Of a stretch of 64,000 bases of DNA, positions 36,909-45,191 are shown piece after piece. The DNA is taken from positions 62,001 through 126,000 of the forward strand of contig CAKRYD010000002.1 in assembly GCA_934426255.1 (NCBI GenBank), written 5' to 3'. The translations under genes were made by a program, and so were the position numbers. The stretch's first letter is position 1; each line of letters starts with the position of its first letter. Below the pieces are notes generated by a model. It did not search any database. It worked only from the letters and a program-made list of their open reading frames with translations, and had not been told where the DNA came from. The stretch comes from an uncultured Bacteroidaceae bacterium (lineage in GTDB: Bacteria > Bacteroidota > Bacteroidia > Bacteroidales > Bacteroidaceae).

Positions 36909-38209
36909 TCGCGCCCTATATTAGCCCCTAATAAGTTGAGCCGCCGGTCGATACTCTCGTAACCGCGGTCTATTTGTTCAACATTGTCAATGCGACTTAT
37001 GCCATCTGCACTCAATGCAGCTATGAGCAATGCAATGCCGGCACGTATGTCAGGAGATGCCATCCTGCGGGCACGAAGCCGCATTTCATGGTCATGGCCG
37101 ACAACAACTGCACGGTGAGGATCGCACAATATTATCTGAGCGCCCATGTCAATCAGACGGTCTACAAAGAACAACCTGCTTTCAAACATCTTCTGATGAA
37201 ACAGCACGGAACCTTTAGCCTGCGTTGCCACAACTATCAATACGCTTAACAAATCTGGCGTAAGTCCGGGCCAGGGAGCATCGTCGATGGTCATGAAAGA
37301 ACCATCCATGAAGGTTTCTATCTCATAATGTTCCTGAGGAGGCACCACAATGTCTTCGCCCTGAAACTCCAATTGTATGCCCAGACGCTGAAAGGCCCGG
37401 GGTATGATGCCTAAGTTGAATACAGACGTATCTTTAATGGTAAGGCCTCCGCCCAGCATGGCCGACATACCGATGAAGCTTCCCACTTCAATCATATCGG
37501 GCAACACCTTATGGGTGGTGCCATGCAATGAGTTAACGCCGGATATGGTCAGTAGATTGGATGCCACCCCACTTATACAAGCGCCCATCCTGTTGAGCAG
37601 GTGGCAAAGCTGCTGTATGTAGGGTTCGCAAGCTGCGTTGTATATAGTTGTTGTGCCTTGGGCCAGCACAGCTGCCATTATGATGTTTGCAGTTCCGGTC
37701 ACGGAAGCCTCGTCAAGCAGCATGTAGGTTCCCTTGAGTTGTTCTGCTTCTATTATATAATAGGAGTTGGTTGTGTCGACCTGAAACTTCGCACCCAGCT
37801 TTTCGAAGCCTTGGATGTGTGTATCCATGCGCCTGCGACCTATCTTATCGCCACCTGGTTTTGCCAGGACTGTTTGGCCGAAACGAGCCAATAAGGGACC
37901 TGCAAGCATTACGGATCCACGCAGCGCTGCGCATTTGTTGAGGAATTCCTGTGTACGGGCGTAGTCCAGATGTATGGCATCTGCCTGGAACGTATATTCG
38001 CCATTGCAAGTCTTTTTGACTTTGACTCCGAGCTTGCGCATCAGGGTTATGAGATGGTGAACATCCAGGATTTCGGGTATGTTCTTTATCGTTACTTTCT
38101 CTGATGTCAACAGGGTGGCACAGATAACTTCCAGGGCTTCGTTTTTCGCTCCCTGGGGAACTATCTCGCCTTCCAGCCGATGACCGCCTTCAATGATAAA
38201 TGATGCCAT
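36905..38209 (-). CDS. murA: UDP-N-acetylglucosamine 1-carboxyvinyltransferase with Asp in place of the fosfomycin-target Cys
   Basis: A 434-residue EPSP synthase-fold enzyme for the first committed step of peptidoglycan synthesis. It begins MASFIIEGGHRLEGEI and has the substrate Lys22-Asn23 in PQGAKNEAL. The loop that in E. coli reads PGGCTIG (Cys115) here reads KPGGDKIGRRRMDTHI, with Asp121 at the cysteine position. Asp there keeps activity and is known from other bacteria to give intrinsic fosfomycin resistance. Otherwise the sequence is complete. It lies 24 bp after the DUF4290 gene and overlaps rimM by 4 bp. Confidence 0.96.
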   Translation of the reverse strand: MASFIIEGGHRLEGEIVPQGAKNEALEVICATLLTSEKVTIKNIPEILDVHHLITLMRKLGVKVKKTCNGEYTFQADAIHLDYARTQEFLNKCAALRGSVMLAGPLLARFGQTVLAKPGGDKIGRRRMDTHIQGFEKLGAKFQVDTTNSYYIIEAEQLKGTYMLLDEASVTGTANIIMAAVLAQGTTTIYNAACEPYIQQLCHLLNRMGACISGVASNLLTISGVNSLHGTTHKVLPDMIEVGSFIGMSAMLGGGLTIKDTSVFNLGIIPRAFQRLGIQLEFQGEDIVVPPQEHYEIETFMDGSFMTIDDAPWPGLTPDLLSVLIVVATQAKGSVLFHQKMFESRLFFVDRLIDMGAQIILCDPHRAVVVGHDHEMRLRARRMASPDIRAGIALLIAALSADGISRIDNVEQIDRGYESIDRRLNLLGANIGRE

Positions 38210-38233
38210 GCGCCGTGTGCCGTTTTGTCACAA

Positions 38234-38755
38234 TCACTTTACGTCAATCTGTATCTTGCCGTCGGTATAGTTGGCTATGTCGTTGGCGATTTTCTTGTCG
38301 TTCAACGAGTCTTTGTTCCAATAGAACAGGTCTTTTTTCATTTGGTTGGCCACGAGTCCGATGAGTGCATCGCGCTCTTCTCCGCTCTCCATCTCTTCTA
38401 TTTTTTTCAGCAATGCCTCAAGCAGATGGCCGTAGTGCCGGTAGCGTATCCTTGTCATCGGGTAAGGCATGGGTGCAGGTCGGGCGGTTACGTCCTTTTC
38501 CTGGTCTATGGCTACGGGATAATCTATGTCGAGTTGATAGTGTGACATGCGGGCCAGGTGGTTCCAAAGCACTTCGTCTGCATCGGGCATTTCCTTGATG
38601 GCAGGGTACATCTGCCCCATTATTCGGATGATGGTCACTGCACTGCGCTGGCGCAGGTTGCGGTCTTTAATCGTGAGGGCATAGTCAACCATGTTTTGGA
38701 TGTTGCGGCCGTATTCGGGCAATATCAGTCTTTCTCTGTCGGTGTTATAATCCAT
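38234..38755 (-). CDS. DUF4290 family protein
   Basis: A 173-residue protein with the start MDYNTDRERLILPEYGRNIQNMV, chosen over a longer frame because the upstream 19 codons lie within tsaB and do not resemble the family. It is mainly helical and acidic, with no signal peptide or recognised catalytic motif. DUF4290 is, as I recall, largely confined to Bacteroidota and often located next to murA; its function is unknown. It starts 1 bp after the tsaB stop and lies 24 bp before murA. Confidence 0.82.
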   Translation of the reverse strand: MDYNTDRERLILPEYGRNIQNMVDYALTIKDRNLRQRSAVTIIRIMGQMYPAIKEMPDADEVLWNHLARMSHYQLDIDYPVAIDQEKDVTARPAPMPYPMTRIRYRHYGHLLEALLKKIEEMESGEERDALIGLVANQMKKDLFYWNKDSLNDKKIANDIANYTDGKIQIDVK

Positions 38756-38756
38756 A

Positions 38757-39449
38757 TCAAATGAGTTTCCTGGGCTTTGTGGCCACGAATTCTTTAAGAT
38801 AGAAGGGTTCAAAATAGGCTACGTCTTCGGTGATGCCTTGGGCCAATGCTTTTTCTGCGAGGGGAAACATGTATTTGGCCAGCGGAGTGATGCCGTCGAT
38901 GAATAGGGCATTGGGGTGCACTATTGTCTGTTTGCACTTTTCGGCCCCGTTGCCGAAGAACACTATCTTGTGTTGTTGCAGGAGGTCCTGGTAAGAGGTC
39001 TCGTCGATGATTTCGGCGGAGACGGGTTTCACTTCTTTCAGACTGCGTGTATAGAGTGCCGTATATACTTCCATCCGGCGGGCATCAAGCATGGGACAGA
39101 ACAGGGCATCATAGGGCAGCTCGTCGTGGAACAGGAGCAACGGTACGCACATCAGTTCCAGCGTGGATACGGCTATGAGCTTCAGGTTGCGGCCGTAGCA
39201 AAGGCCTTTTGCCGTAGAGGCTCCTATGCGCAGACCGGTATACGAGCCCGGACCACGGCTGACGGCCACTGCATCTATGGGGATGGCGTGACTGTCGGCA
39301 AACGACACGGCTTCCTCTACAAAGGGAGCCAGTACGGTGCCGTGTGAGGGACCGTCGAACTTTTCTTCCGACATCAGACATTGTCCGTCCTGACTAAGGG
39401 CTACCGAACATACTGTTGTCGTTGTTTCTATATGTACGATGCAAGACAT
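38757..39449 (-). CDS. tsaB: tRNA threonylcarbamoyladenosine biosynthesis protein TsaB
   Basis: A 230-residue ASKHA-fold protein that partners TsaD and TsaE in making t6A37 of tRNA. It has the N-terminal IETTTTVCSVAL strand pair and the diagnostic AVSRGPGSYTGLRIGASTAKGL segment (residues about 63-84). The nucleotide-binding residues of TsaD are not expected in this paralogue and are not seen. It appears to be the first gene of the tsaB-DUF4290-murA-rimM-dxr-rseP run. Confidence 0.92.
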   Translation of the reverse strand: MSCIVHIETTTTVCSVALSQDGQCLMSEEKFDGPSHGTVLAPFVEEAVSFADSHAIPIDAVAVSRGPGSYTGLRIGASTAKGLCYGRNLKLIAVSTLELMCVPLLLFHDELPYDALFCPMLDARRMEVYTALYTRSLKEVKPVSAEIIDETSYQDLLQQHKIVFFGNGAEKCKQTIVHPNALFIDGITPLAKYMFPLAEKALAQGITEDVAYFEPFYLKEFVATKPRKLI

Positions 39450-39473
39450 TCTACCTAATCATTCAATGAAATG

Positions 39474-39481
39474 CAAAGATA
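39474..39481 (-). promoter_or_regulatory. Bacteroides-type -7 box (TATCTTTG) upstream of tsaB
   Basis: TATCTTTG on the minus strand, 25 bp upstream of the tsaB ATG. The -33 element is not a clear match. It would drive the tsaB-to-rseP operon. Confidence 0.5.
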
Positions 39482-39549
39482 CGAACATAATGTGGCTTTT
39501 GCCGATTGAGGGCTTATTTTTCTGCTTTTTTAGGGTGCATCCATGGTTG

Positions 39550-40170
39550 TCATCGGGTGGATGACGGCTCGAAGCGGTTTTTCTGCCACCGGTAGGGCAG
39601 TTCTTTTTTGAGGCATTGTTCCAGCTGGTTTCTGAGGTCGGGATTGGAGTCCCAGCAGTCCAATGTAAAGGTGATGGCATCTTCCGACTCTGAGAGCCGG
39701 GCTTGTATCAGTATGGTGCCGGGCTTCGGGCCTTGCGTATTGTTGGGAGAGGCCATTTCGAAGTCTTTGAGCGAGGGCATCGTCAAGTAGGCCGACGAGG
39801 GCTGTTTGTGCCATTTCGTGTCATAAAAGTCAACGGTGCTTTCGGCTCCGGGTGTATAGTAGGTCTTTACGAAGCATATAAGGCTGTCGTTGCCGTCTGT
39901 GAGGAGGCGCATCTCGCACTGCAGGGCCGAAGATACTTTCATCAGGGCATACTTGTCGTTGATCACCAGCAACGAGCTGTTTTCCCCGAAATTGTTTTGC
40001 ACCGTTGCCTTCATACCGCTGGCCAGGAAGTCTATACAGTCCAACTTGTTGTCGGCCGACAGTTCGGGCAAGAGTTCTGGGGGCATCTGTACGAATAACT
40101 GTTTCATGTCTCGTGCCTGAAGCACTGCAGAGAGACAGAAGAAGAATACTGTTGCTATGAATGCTTTCAT
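39550..40170 (-). CDS. DUF3256 family secreted protein
   Basis: A 206-residue protein with signal peptide MKAFIATVFFFCLSAVLQA, then DMKQLFVQMPPELLPELSADNKLDCIDF, typical in my memory of the Bacteroidales family DUF3256. The mature part alternates beta strands and lacks obvious catalytic motifs; the closing segment (FTLDCWDS to ELPYRWQ) is well formed, so it is not truncated. The function is unknown. It follows the GNAT gene by 47 bp on the same strand and is separated from tsaB by 100 bp. Confidence 0.78.
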   Translation of the reverse strand: MKAFIATVFFFCLSAVLQARDMKQLFVQMPPELLPELSADNKLDCIDFLASGMKATVQNNFGENSSLLVINDKYALMKVSSALQCEMRLLTDGNDSLICFVKTYYTPGAESTVDFYDTKWHKQPSSAYLTMPSLKDFEMASPNNTQGPKPGTILIQARLSESEDAITFTLDCWDSNPDLRNQLEQCLKKELPYRWQKNRFEPSSTR

Positions 40171-40217
40171 GTGACTATGTTTTTTGGGGTTAGTGATGTC
40201 TTTGTTGTGTGATGCCG

Positions 40218-40664
40218 CTATTGTGGCTTATAGAGTTTCATGCGGTAGACGTTGGTGGGTTTCTGTTCGAATCCCGCTGACTGATACAGGCGGTTGGCGG
40301 CTTTTCTCGATGAGTTCGAGGTGAGCATCAGCACGCAGTCACCCATTTCGCGCACATAGTTCACGGCATGTGTTATGAGCTTTCTGCCCAACAGTTTGCC
40401 GCGGTATGCCTTGTCTACCACGACATCCTCTACCCATGCTTTCTTGCCTGTCGGCGAGTTGTAGGTGGCAATCGTCATCATCCCTATTATTTTCCAGCCG
40501 CTTAAGAGCAGGAACAGATGACTGTCGGGCGATGCGATGATGCTGCCCAGATGGCTTTCCGTAAAGGGAGGCGAATCGGGGGTGAGCTGGTTCAGCAGAC
40601 TGTCGATGGCGGCCACATACTCGTGGACTATGGCTTTGGCTTCTATGATGCGGGTTTCTTCCAT
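40218..40664 (-). CDS. GNAT family N-acetyltransferase
   Basis: A 148-residue single-domain GNAT protein. The acetyl-CoA pyrophosphate-binding segment is VVVDKAYRGKLLGRKLITHAV, preceded by the strand WVEDVVV, and a C-terminal NRLYQSAGF motif is typical of GNATs. The acceptor (small molecule, peptide or tRNA) cannot be inferred. It is divergent from cca, which starts 169 bp away. Confidence 0.85.
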   Translation of the reverse strand: MEETRIIEAKAIVHEYVAAIDSLLNQLTPDSPPFTESHLGSIIASPDSHLFLLLSGWKIIGMMTIATYNSPTGKKAWVEDVVVDKAYRGKLLGRKLITHAVNYVREMGDCVLMLTSNSSRKAANRLYQSAGFEQKPTNVYRMKLYKPQ

Positions 40665-40806
40665 GATGTTTCTTTTGAGCTGTAAAGATAATGATTTTTA
40701 TTTTTCATTGTATACTCAAACGGCTTTTTGTGCCTTCCAGGCTCATGGCGAGCCGGTTTATCGGTGGTTGACAGGTGCAAAAGGCGTGTATTTAGGTGTT
40801 TTTGCG

Positions 40807-40814
40807 TACTTTTG
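40807..40814 (+). promoter_or_regulatory. Bacteroides-type -7 box (TACTTTTG) upstream of cca
   Basis: TACTTTTG ending 18 bp before the cca ATG, so the leader would be very short. There is no good -33 box. The possible dispersed element (40725-40775) lies just upstream. Confidence 0.5.
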
Positions 40815-40832
40815 CAGTCAAAATGACCGCAT

Positions 40833-42266
40833 ATGCAACTATTGTCCTTAGAGAGAGTCGTTGAGCAAATCAGCAAGCAAGAAGTTTTTCACCTCATTGG
40901 CCGCACTGCCGACAGTCTGGGCTTTCCCTGCTATCTTATAGGGGGCTATGTGCGCGACCTGTTTCTTCAGAGGCCTACCAACGACGTGGATGTCATGGTT
41001 GTAGGCAATGGCATCGAAACGGCCAAGGCTTTTGCGCAGCGTCTGGGCGGAGGCCACGAGCCGGCCATATTCCGCAACTTTGGCACGGCGCAGGTGAAAT
41101 GGCACGGCATTGAGTTTGAGTTTGTGGGTGCACGCCGCGAGAGCTATGACCGAAGTTCCAGAAAGCCCATTGTGGAAGACGGCACTCTGCAAGATGATTT
41201 GAACCGGCGCGACTTCACTATTAACGCTCTTGGCATATGCCTTAATGCAGACAGCTTCGGCCGTCTTGTGGATGCTTTCGATGGGCTTTGCGACTTAGAA
41301 GACGGTGTGATCCGTACACCTCTCGACCCCGACATTACCTTCAGCGACGATCCGTTGCGTATGATGCGCTGCATCAGATTTGCCACACAGCTCAATTTCC
41401 TCATTGATGACGAGACGTTTGATGCCTTGGGTCGCAACAAGGAACGTATAAAGATCATCAGTAACGAACGTATCATCAGTGAGCTCAACAAGATAATGCT
41501 TTCACCCATCCCCTCGAAAGGGTTCATCGATCTGGAACGCTGCGGGCTGCTCGACATCATACTGCCCGAGATTGCAGCCCTGCAGGGTCGCGACTCGCGC
41601 AATGGCATCACTCACAAAGACATCTTTTATCATACGTTGCAGGTTCTCGACAATGTGGCAGCCAAGAGCAGCAATCTCTGGCTGCGCTGGGCGGCACTTC
41701 TGCACGACGTGGGCAAGCCTGCCACGAAGGCATTCAGCCCTACTTTAGGGTGGACCTTCCACAACCATAACATTGTGGGCGAAAAGATTGCCGGCCGCAT
41801 GTTCAGACGTCTGAAGCTGCCCTCCGACGAACGTATGAAGTATGTCAAGAAGCTTGTAGGCCTGCATATGCGGCCTATTGCCATAGCAGATGACGAGGTC
41901 ACCGACAGTGCCGTGAGGCGTCTGCTCTTTGATGCCGGCAATGACATTGATGACCTCATGACACTCTGCGAATGCGACATCACCAGCCGCAACGAGGACC
42001 GCAAGAAAATGTTTCTCAACAATTTCCACATTGTGCGTCAAAAACTGAAAGACCTGGAAGAAAAAGACCGCATCCGCAACTTCCAGCCCCCTGTCGACGG
42101 CGAGGAAATCATGAGGGTCTTCGGGCTCACACCCTGCAGGGAAATAGGTGCATTGAAAAGCAGCATCAAGGATGCCATCCTTGACGGCAAGATTCCCAAT
42201 GAACACGATGCGGCCTATGAATATATGATGAAAAAGGCTGCTGCCATGGGGCTGCAACCCGTATAA
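40833..42266 (+). CDS. cca: CCA-adding tRNA nucleotidyltransferase with HD domain
   Basis: A 477-residue polymerase beta-superfamily enzyme that adds or repairs the tRNA 3' CCA. The catalytic head has LIGGYVRDLFLQRPTNDVDVMVVGNG (metal Asp-Val-Asp), the RRD-type motif follows in LNRRDFTINALG, and then DPLRMMRCIRFATQL. An HD domain follows (WAALLHDVGKPATKAF), often linked to 2',3'-phosphatase activity. This enzyme is needed here because the tRNA-Cys at 16579 does not encode its CCA. It ends in repeat array 3, facing purM. Confidence 0.93.
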   Translation: MQLLSLERVVEQISKQEVFHLIGRTADSLGFPCYLIGGYVRDLFLQRPTNDVDVMVVGNGIETAKAFAQRLGGGHEPAIFRNFGTAQVKWHGIEFEFVGARRESYDRSSRKPIVEDGTLQDDLNRRDFTINALGICLNADSFGRLVDAFDGLCDLEDGVIRTPLDPDITFSDDPLRMMRCIRFATQLNFLIDDETFDALGRNKERIKIISNERIISELNKIMLSPIPSKGFIDLERCGLLDIILPEIAALQGRDSRNGITHKDIFYHTLQVLDNVAAKSSNLWLRWAALLHDVGKPATKAFSPTLGWTFHNHNIVGEKIAGRMFRRLKLPSDERMKYVKKLVGLHMRPIAIADDEVTDSAVRRLLFDAGNDIDDLMTLCECDITSRNEDRKKMFLNNFHIVRQKLKDLEEKDRIRNFQPPVDGEEIMRVFGLTPCREIGALKSSIKDAILDGKIPNEHDAAYEYMMKKAAAMGLQPV

Positions 42267-42279
42267 TACATATCCGGAC

Positions 42280-42462
42280 CTACGGTCTGTATACATCGAA
42301 AGTGTTTCATGTACATGAAACAGGTTGTTTCCTATAGGGGGAAGAGGTTGTTTCATGTACATAGAAGAAGGTGTTTCATGTACATGAAACACCCTGCAAT
42401 CAGCCACATCGCAACCTGCGATATGTACATATCACACCCTGCAATATGTACAGACCGCAAGT
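42280..42462. repeat. TGTACA-centred tandem palindrome array 3 (22-23 bp period)
   Basis: Cores lie at 42288 (TGTATA), 42310, 42333 (degenerate), 42356, 42379, 42401 (degenerate), 42424 and 42447, with spacings 22, 23, 23, 23, 22, 23 and 23. The left half uses GTTTC/GAAAC arms, including TGTTTCATGTACATGAAACA, as in array 1. The right half uses CGATA/TATC and GCAAT arms, as in arrays 2 and 4. The array fills the 209-bp space between the convergent 3' ends of cca and purM, where no ordinary terminator is seen. Confidence 0.85.
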
Positions 42463-42475
42463 CCGGGCTTTGATA

Positions 42476-43648
42476 TCAATAGTCGAACTCTCCGTATTCG
42501 CTCTTTATAGTGAGGCTGCGCCGGCCTTTTTCTATATGGCCTACGACACGGGCATCTATCTGGAAGCTCTTTGCCACCTCGATGACACGGGCTGCATCCT
42601 CGGAGGAAACATAGATTTCCATACGGTGACCCATGTTGAACACCTTATACATTTCCTGCCAGTCTGTGCCGCTTTCCTGCTGGATGGCCTTGAACAATGG
42701 GGGTACGGGAAACATATTGTCTTTTACAACCCGGCAGTCGTCACCGACAAAGTGGAGCACCTTGGTCTGTGCTCCGCCTGTGCAGTGGACCATTCCATGG
42801 ATGGCGGGACGCATCATGTCGAGCAGCTTTCTGACAACGGGGGCATAGGTGCGTGTGGGGCTCAGCACGAGTTTCCCCGCATTGAGGGATGAGCCTGCTA
42901 CGGAATCGGTCAGCCTGTAGCTGCCGCTGTATACCAGTTCTTCGGGAACCTGCTTATCGTAGCTCTCGGGATAGCTTTGCGCAATGTATTTTGCAAAGAC
43001 ATCGTGGCGCGCACTGGTGAGGCCGTTGCTTCCCATGCCGCCGTTGTACTGGGTTTCGTAGGTGGCCTGTCCGAACGAAGCCAGACCTACTATCACATCT
43101 CCGGGACGTATGTTGGCATTGTCAATGACATCGCTGCGCTTCATGCGGCAGGTAACGGTCGAATCTACCACAATGGTACGTACCAGGTCGCCCAGGTCGG
43201 CAGTCTCGCCTCCGGTGGAATAGATGCCTATTCCCATCTCGCGCATCTGCGCAAGCAGCTCATCGGTGCCGTTGATGATGGCCGAAATCACCTCGCCCGG
43301 CACCAACAGCTTGTTGCGGCCTATGGTGGAGCTCACCAGGATGTTGTCGACAGCACCCACACAAAGCAGGTCGTCCGTATTCATGATCAAGGCATCCTGG
43401 GCAATGCCCTTCCACACCGAAAGGTCGCCTGTCTCTTTCCAATAGACATAGGCCAGTGACGACTTGGTGCCGGCACCGTCGGCGTGCATTATATTACAAT
43501 AATCAGGGTCGCCGCCCAGTATATCCGGAATGATTTTACAAAAGGCTTGCGGGTAAAGACCCTTGTCAATGTTCTTGATGGCATTATGGACGTCTTCCTT
43601 CATGGCACTGACTCCACGCATCATGTATCTTTGCTTGCTGTCTATCAT
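42476..43648 (-). CDS. purM: Phosphoribosylformylglycinamidine cyclo-ligase (AIR synthase)
   Basis: A 390-residue ATP-dependent enzyme that closes the imidazole ring in purine synthesis. The AIR synthase N-terminal domain shows MHADGAGTKSSLAYVYW (metal and substrate Asp), QDALIMNTDDLLCVGA and MGIGIYSTGGETADLGD. The C-terminal domain shows MRPAIHGMVHCTGGAQTKVLHF with the conserved His-Gly. It belongs to the longer, divergent branch found in Bacteroidota rather than the E. coli type (345 residues). It starts 1 bp after lemA and is last in the phoH operon. Confidence 0.9.
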   Translation of the reverse strand: MIDSKQRYMMRGVSAMKEDVHNAIKNIDKGLYPQAFCKIIPDILGGDPDYCNIMHADGAGTKSSLAYVYWKETGDLSVWKGIAQDALIMNTDDLLCVGAVDNILVSSTIGRNKLLVPGEVISAIINGTDELLAQMREMGIGIYSTGGETADLGDLVRTIVVDSTVTCRMKRSDVIDNANIRPGDVIVGLASFGQATYETQYNGGMGSNGLTSARHDVFAKYIAQSYPESYDKQVPEELVYSGSYRLTDSVAGSSLNAGKLVLSPTRTYAPVVRKLLDMMRPAIHGMVHCTGGAQTKVLHFVGDDCRVVKDNMFPVPPLFKAIQQESGTDWQEMYKVFNMGHRMEIYVSSEDAARVIEVAKSFQIDARVVGHIEKGRRSLTIKSEYGEFDY

Positions 43649-43649
43649 G

Positions 43650-44243
43650 TCAGAACTCTACTTTTGGGGCATTCTTGGAAGCTTCGTCAGCTTCGAACTT
43701 CGATTTGGCGGAAAATCCGAAGATTCCGGCAAAGATGTTGGAGGGGAAACGGCGCACCTTCAGATTATAGCTTTGCACAGCCTCGTTATAGTCCCTGCGG
43801 CTCACGGCAATGCGATTCTCCGTGCCTTCGAGCTGAGCCTGCAGCTCCATGAAGTTTTCGTTGGCCTTCAGCTGCGGATAATTCTCCGAAATGGCCAGCA
43901 GCTTGCCGAGAGCTGCACTCAACTGACCCTGAGCAGCCTGATATTCCTTCATCTTCTCGGGCGTAAGGCCGGCAGGGTCTACTGTTATCTGTGTGGCCTT
44001 GGAGCGTGCCTCGACCACTTCCTTTAAGGTGTTCTCCTCGTGCTTGGCATAGCCCTTGACCGTATTTACCAGGTTAGGAATCAGGTCAGCCCGCCGCTGA
44101 TACTGCGTTTCTACGTTGCTCCACTTCGTCGTTAATGCCTCATCGGCACTTACCAGGCCATTGTATTGCGAGGCACCACAGCCGACCATCAATACGATGA
44201 CAGCCACGATGGCAATAACGACCTTCAATGTTTTTGATTTCAT
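43650..44243 (-). CDS. LemA family protein, probable lipoprotein
   Basis: A 197-residue protein. The N-terminal hydrophobic segment ends LMVGC, a plausible lipobox with Cys22; otherwise it is a membrane anchor with the rest periplasmic. The LemA helical domain is clear: YNGLVSADEALTTKWSNVETQYQRRADLIPNLVNTVKGYA, then LKANENFMELQAQLEGTENRIAVSRRDYNEAVQSYN. The function is unknown. LemA genes are typically beside TPM-domain genes, as here, with 35 bp between them. Confidence 0.9.
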   Translation of the reverse strand: MKSKTLKVVIAIVAVIVLMVGCGASQYNGLVSADEALTTKWSNVETQYQRRADLIPNLVNTVKGYAKHEENTLKEVVEARSKATQITVDPAGLTPEKMKEYQAAQGQLSAALGKLLAISENYPQLKANENFMELQAQLEGTENRIAVSRRDYNEAVQSYNLKVRRFPSNIFAGIFGFSAKSKFEADEASKNAPKVEF

Positions 44244-44278
44244 AATATTGTTTTTGTCTTTGATTATTCTGTCACTGT

Positions 44279-45181
44279 TTAAAAACTTCCGCTGGCTCCG
44301 CCACCGCCAAAACTGCCTCCGCCGAAACTACCTCCGCTGATACCTCCTCCGCCTCCGCGGCCACTCAGCATCGACCCTATAATGGCCCCGGCCAGCAATC
44401 CGCCACTATCGTTGTCCTCATGCCTGCGACGCACAACGGAAGACTCTGAATATCCGCAACGACGGCACGAGGATACTACCTGAAAATAATCCCAGCCGTC
44501 GCGCGTGTAGAGGAACTTCTCTGCCGACTTTGCCAAGGACTTCTTGCCACACTGCGGACATTTACGGGCACTCGAATAGGCTATGACAACCACGAACACC
44601 AATATAAAGAAGAACAACAACGGAAAGCCCCACCCTTCGGATTCCTCATCCTCGCTGCCATCCAACGTCTTGTCGCCGTTGATATAGCCGTTAACGGCCA
44701 CAACTGCCCGCATCACTCCACCGTCCCAATCGCCTCTTTTGAAGCAAGGCACCATGATACGGTTCTCGATACGCTTACAGATGGCATCGGGCAATGTGCC
44801 TTCCAGACCAAGCCCGGTCAGTATGCTGTATCTCCTGTCGTCAGTGCTCAGCACTATCACCAGACCGGTATTCTTGTCTTTTCTTCCTATACCGTACTTA
44901 CGCCCCAGCTCCATGCCAAACGTATAAGTGTCGCCTTCTTCCAATTGTTTGACGGCAACAACGATGCACTGCACTCCCTTTGACTTTTCCAACATGTAGA
45001 GCACGGCATTCAGGCTGTCAGTTGTCTGAGGTGAAAGTACACCGTCGGGATTGCACACATGCTTGCGTTCGTCCTGCAAGTAGTCCATGGGCAAATCGTT
45101 GACTGTCCACACCCGCGCATTCGCGTTGAGCGCAAACAGCATGGCCAATGACACTATTATTATATTGACAAGACGCACCAC
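44279..45181 (-). CDS. TPM-domain membrane protein with zinc ribbon and Gly-rich tail
   Basis: A 300-residue protein with a signal peptide (LAMLFALNANA), then the TPM domain (about 30-170: LSPQTTDSLNAVLYMLEKSKGVQCIVVAV, GRKDKNTGLVIVLSTDDRRYSI). A membrane helix (FPLLFFFILVFVVVIAYS) at about 187-204 is followed by a four-Cys zinc ribbon (CPQCGKK, CRRCGYS) and a Gly/Ser-rich end (GGGGGISGGSFGGGSFGGG). TPM proteins are periplasmic and linked to photosystem repair in plants; in bacteria the role is not established. It pairs with the downstream lemA gene. Confidence 0.87.
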   Translation of the reverse strand: MVRLVNIIIVSLAMLFALNANARVWTVNDLPMDYLQDERKHVCNPDGVLSPQTTDSLNAVLYMLEKSKGVQCIVVAVKQLEEGDTYTFGMELGRKYGIGRKDKNTGLVIVLSTDDRRYSILTGLGLEGTLPDAICKRIENRIMVPCFKRGDWDGGVMRAVVAVNGYINGDKTLDGSEDEESEGWGFPLLFFFILVFVVVIAYSSARKCPQCGKKSLAKSAEKFLYTRDGWDYFQVVSSCRRCGYSESSVVRRRHEDNDSGGLLAGAIIGSMLSGRGGGGGISGGSFGGGSFGGGGASGSF

Positions 45182-45191
45182 TTATCCTCCG

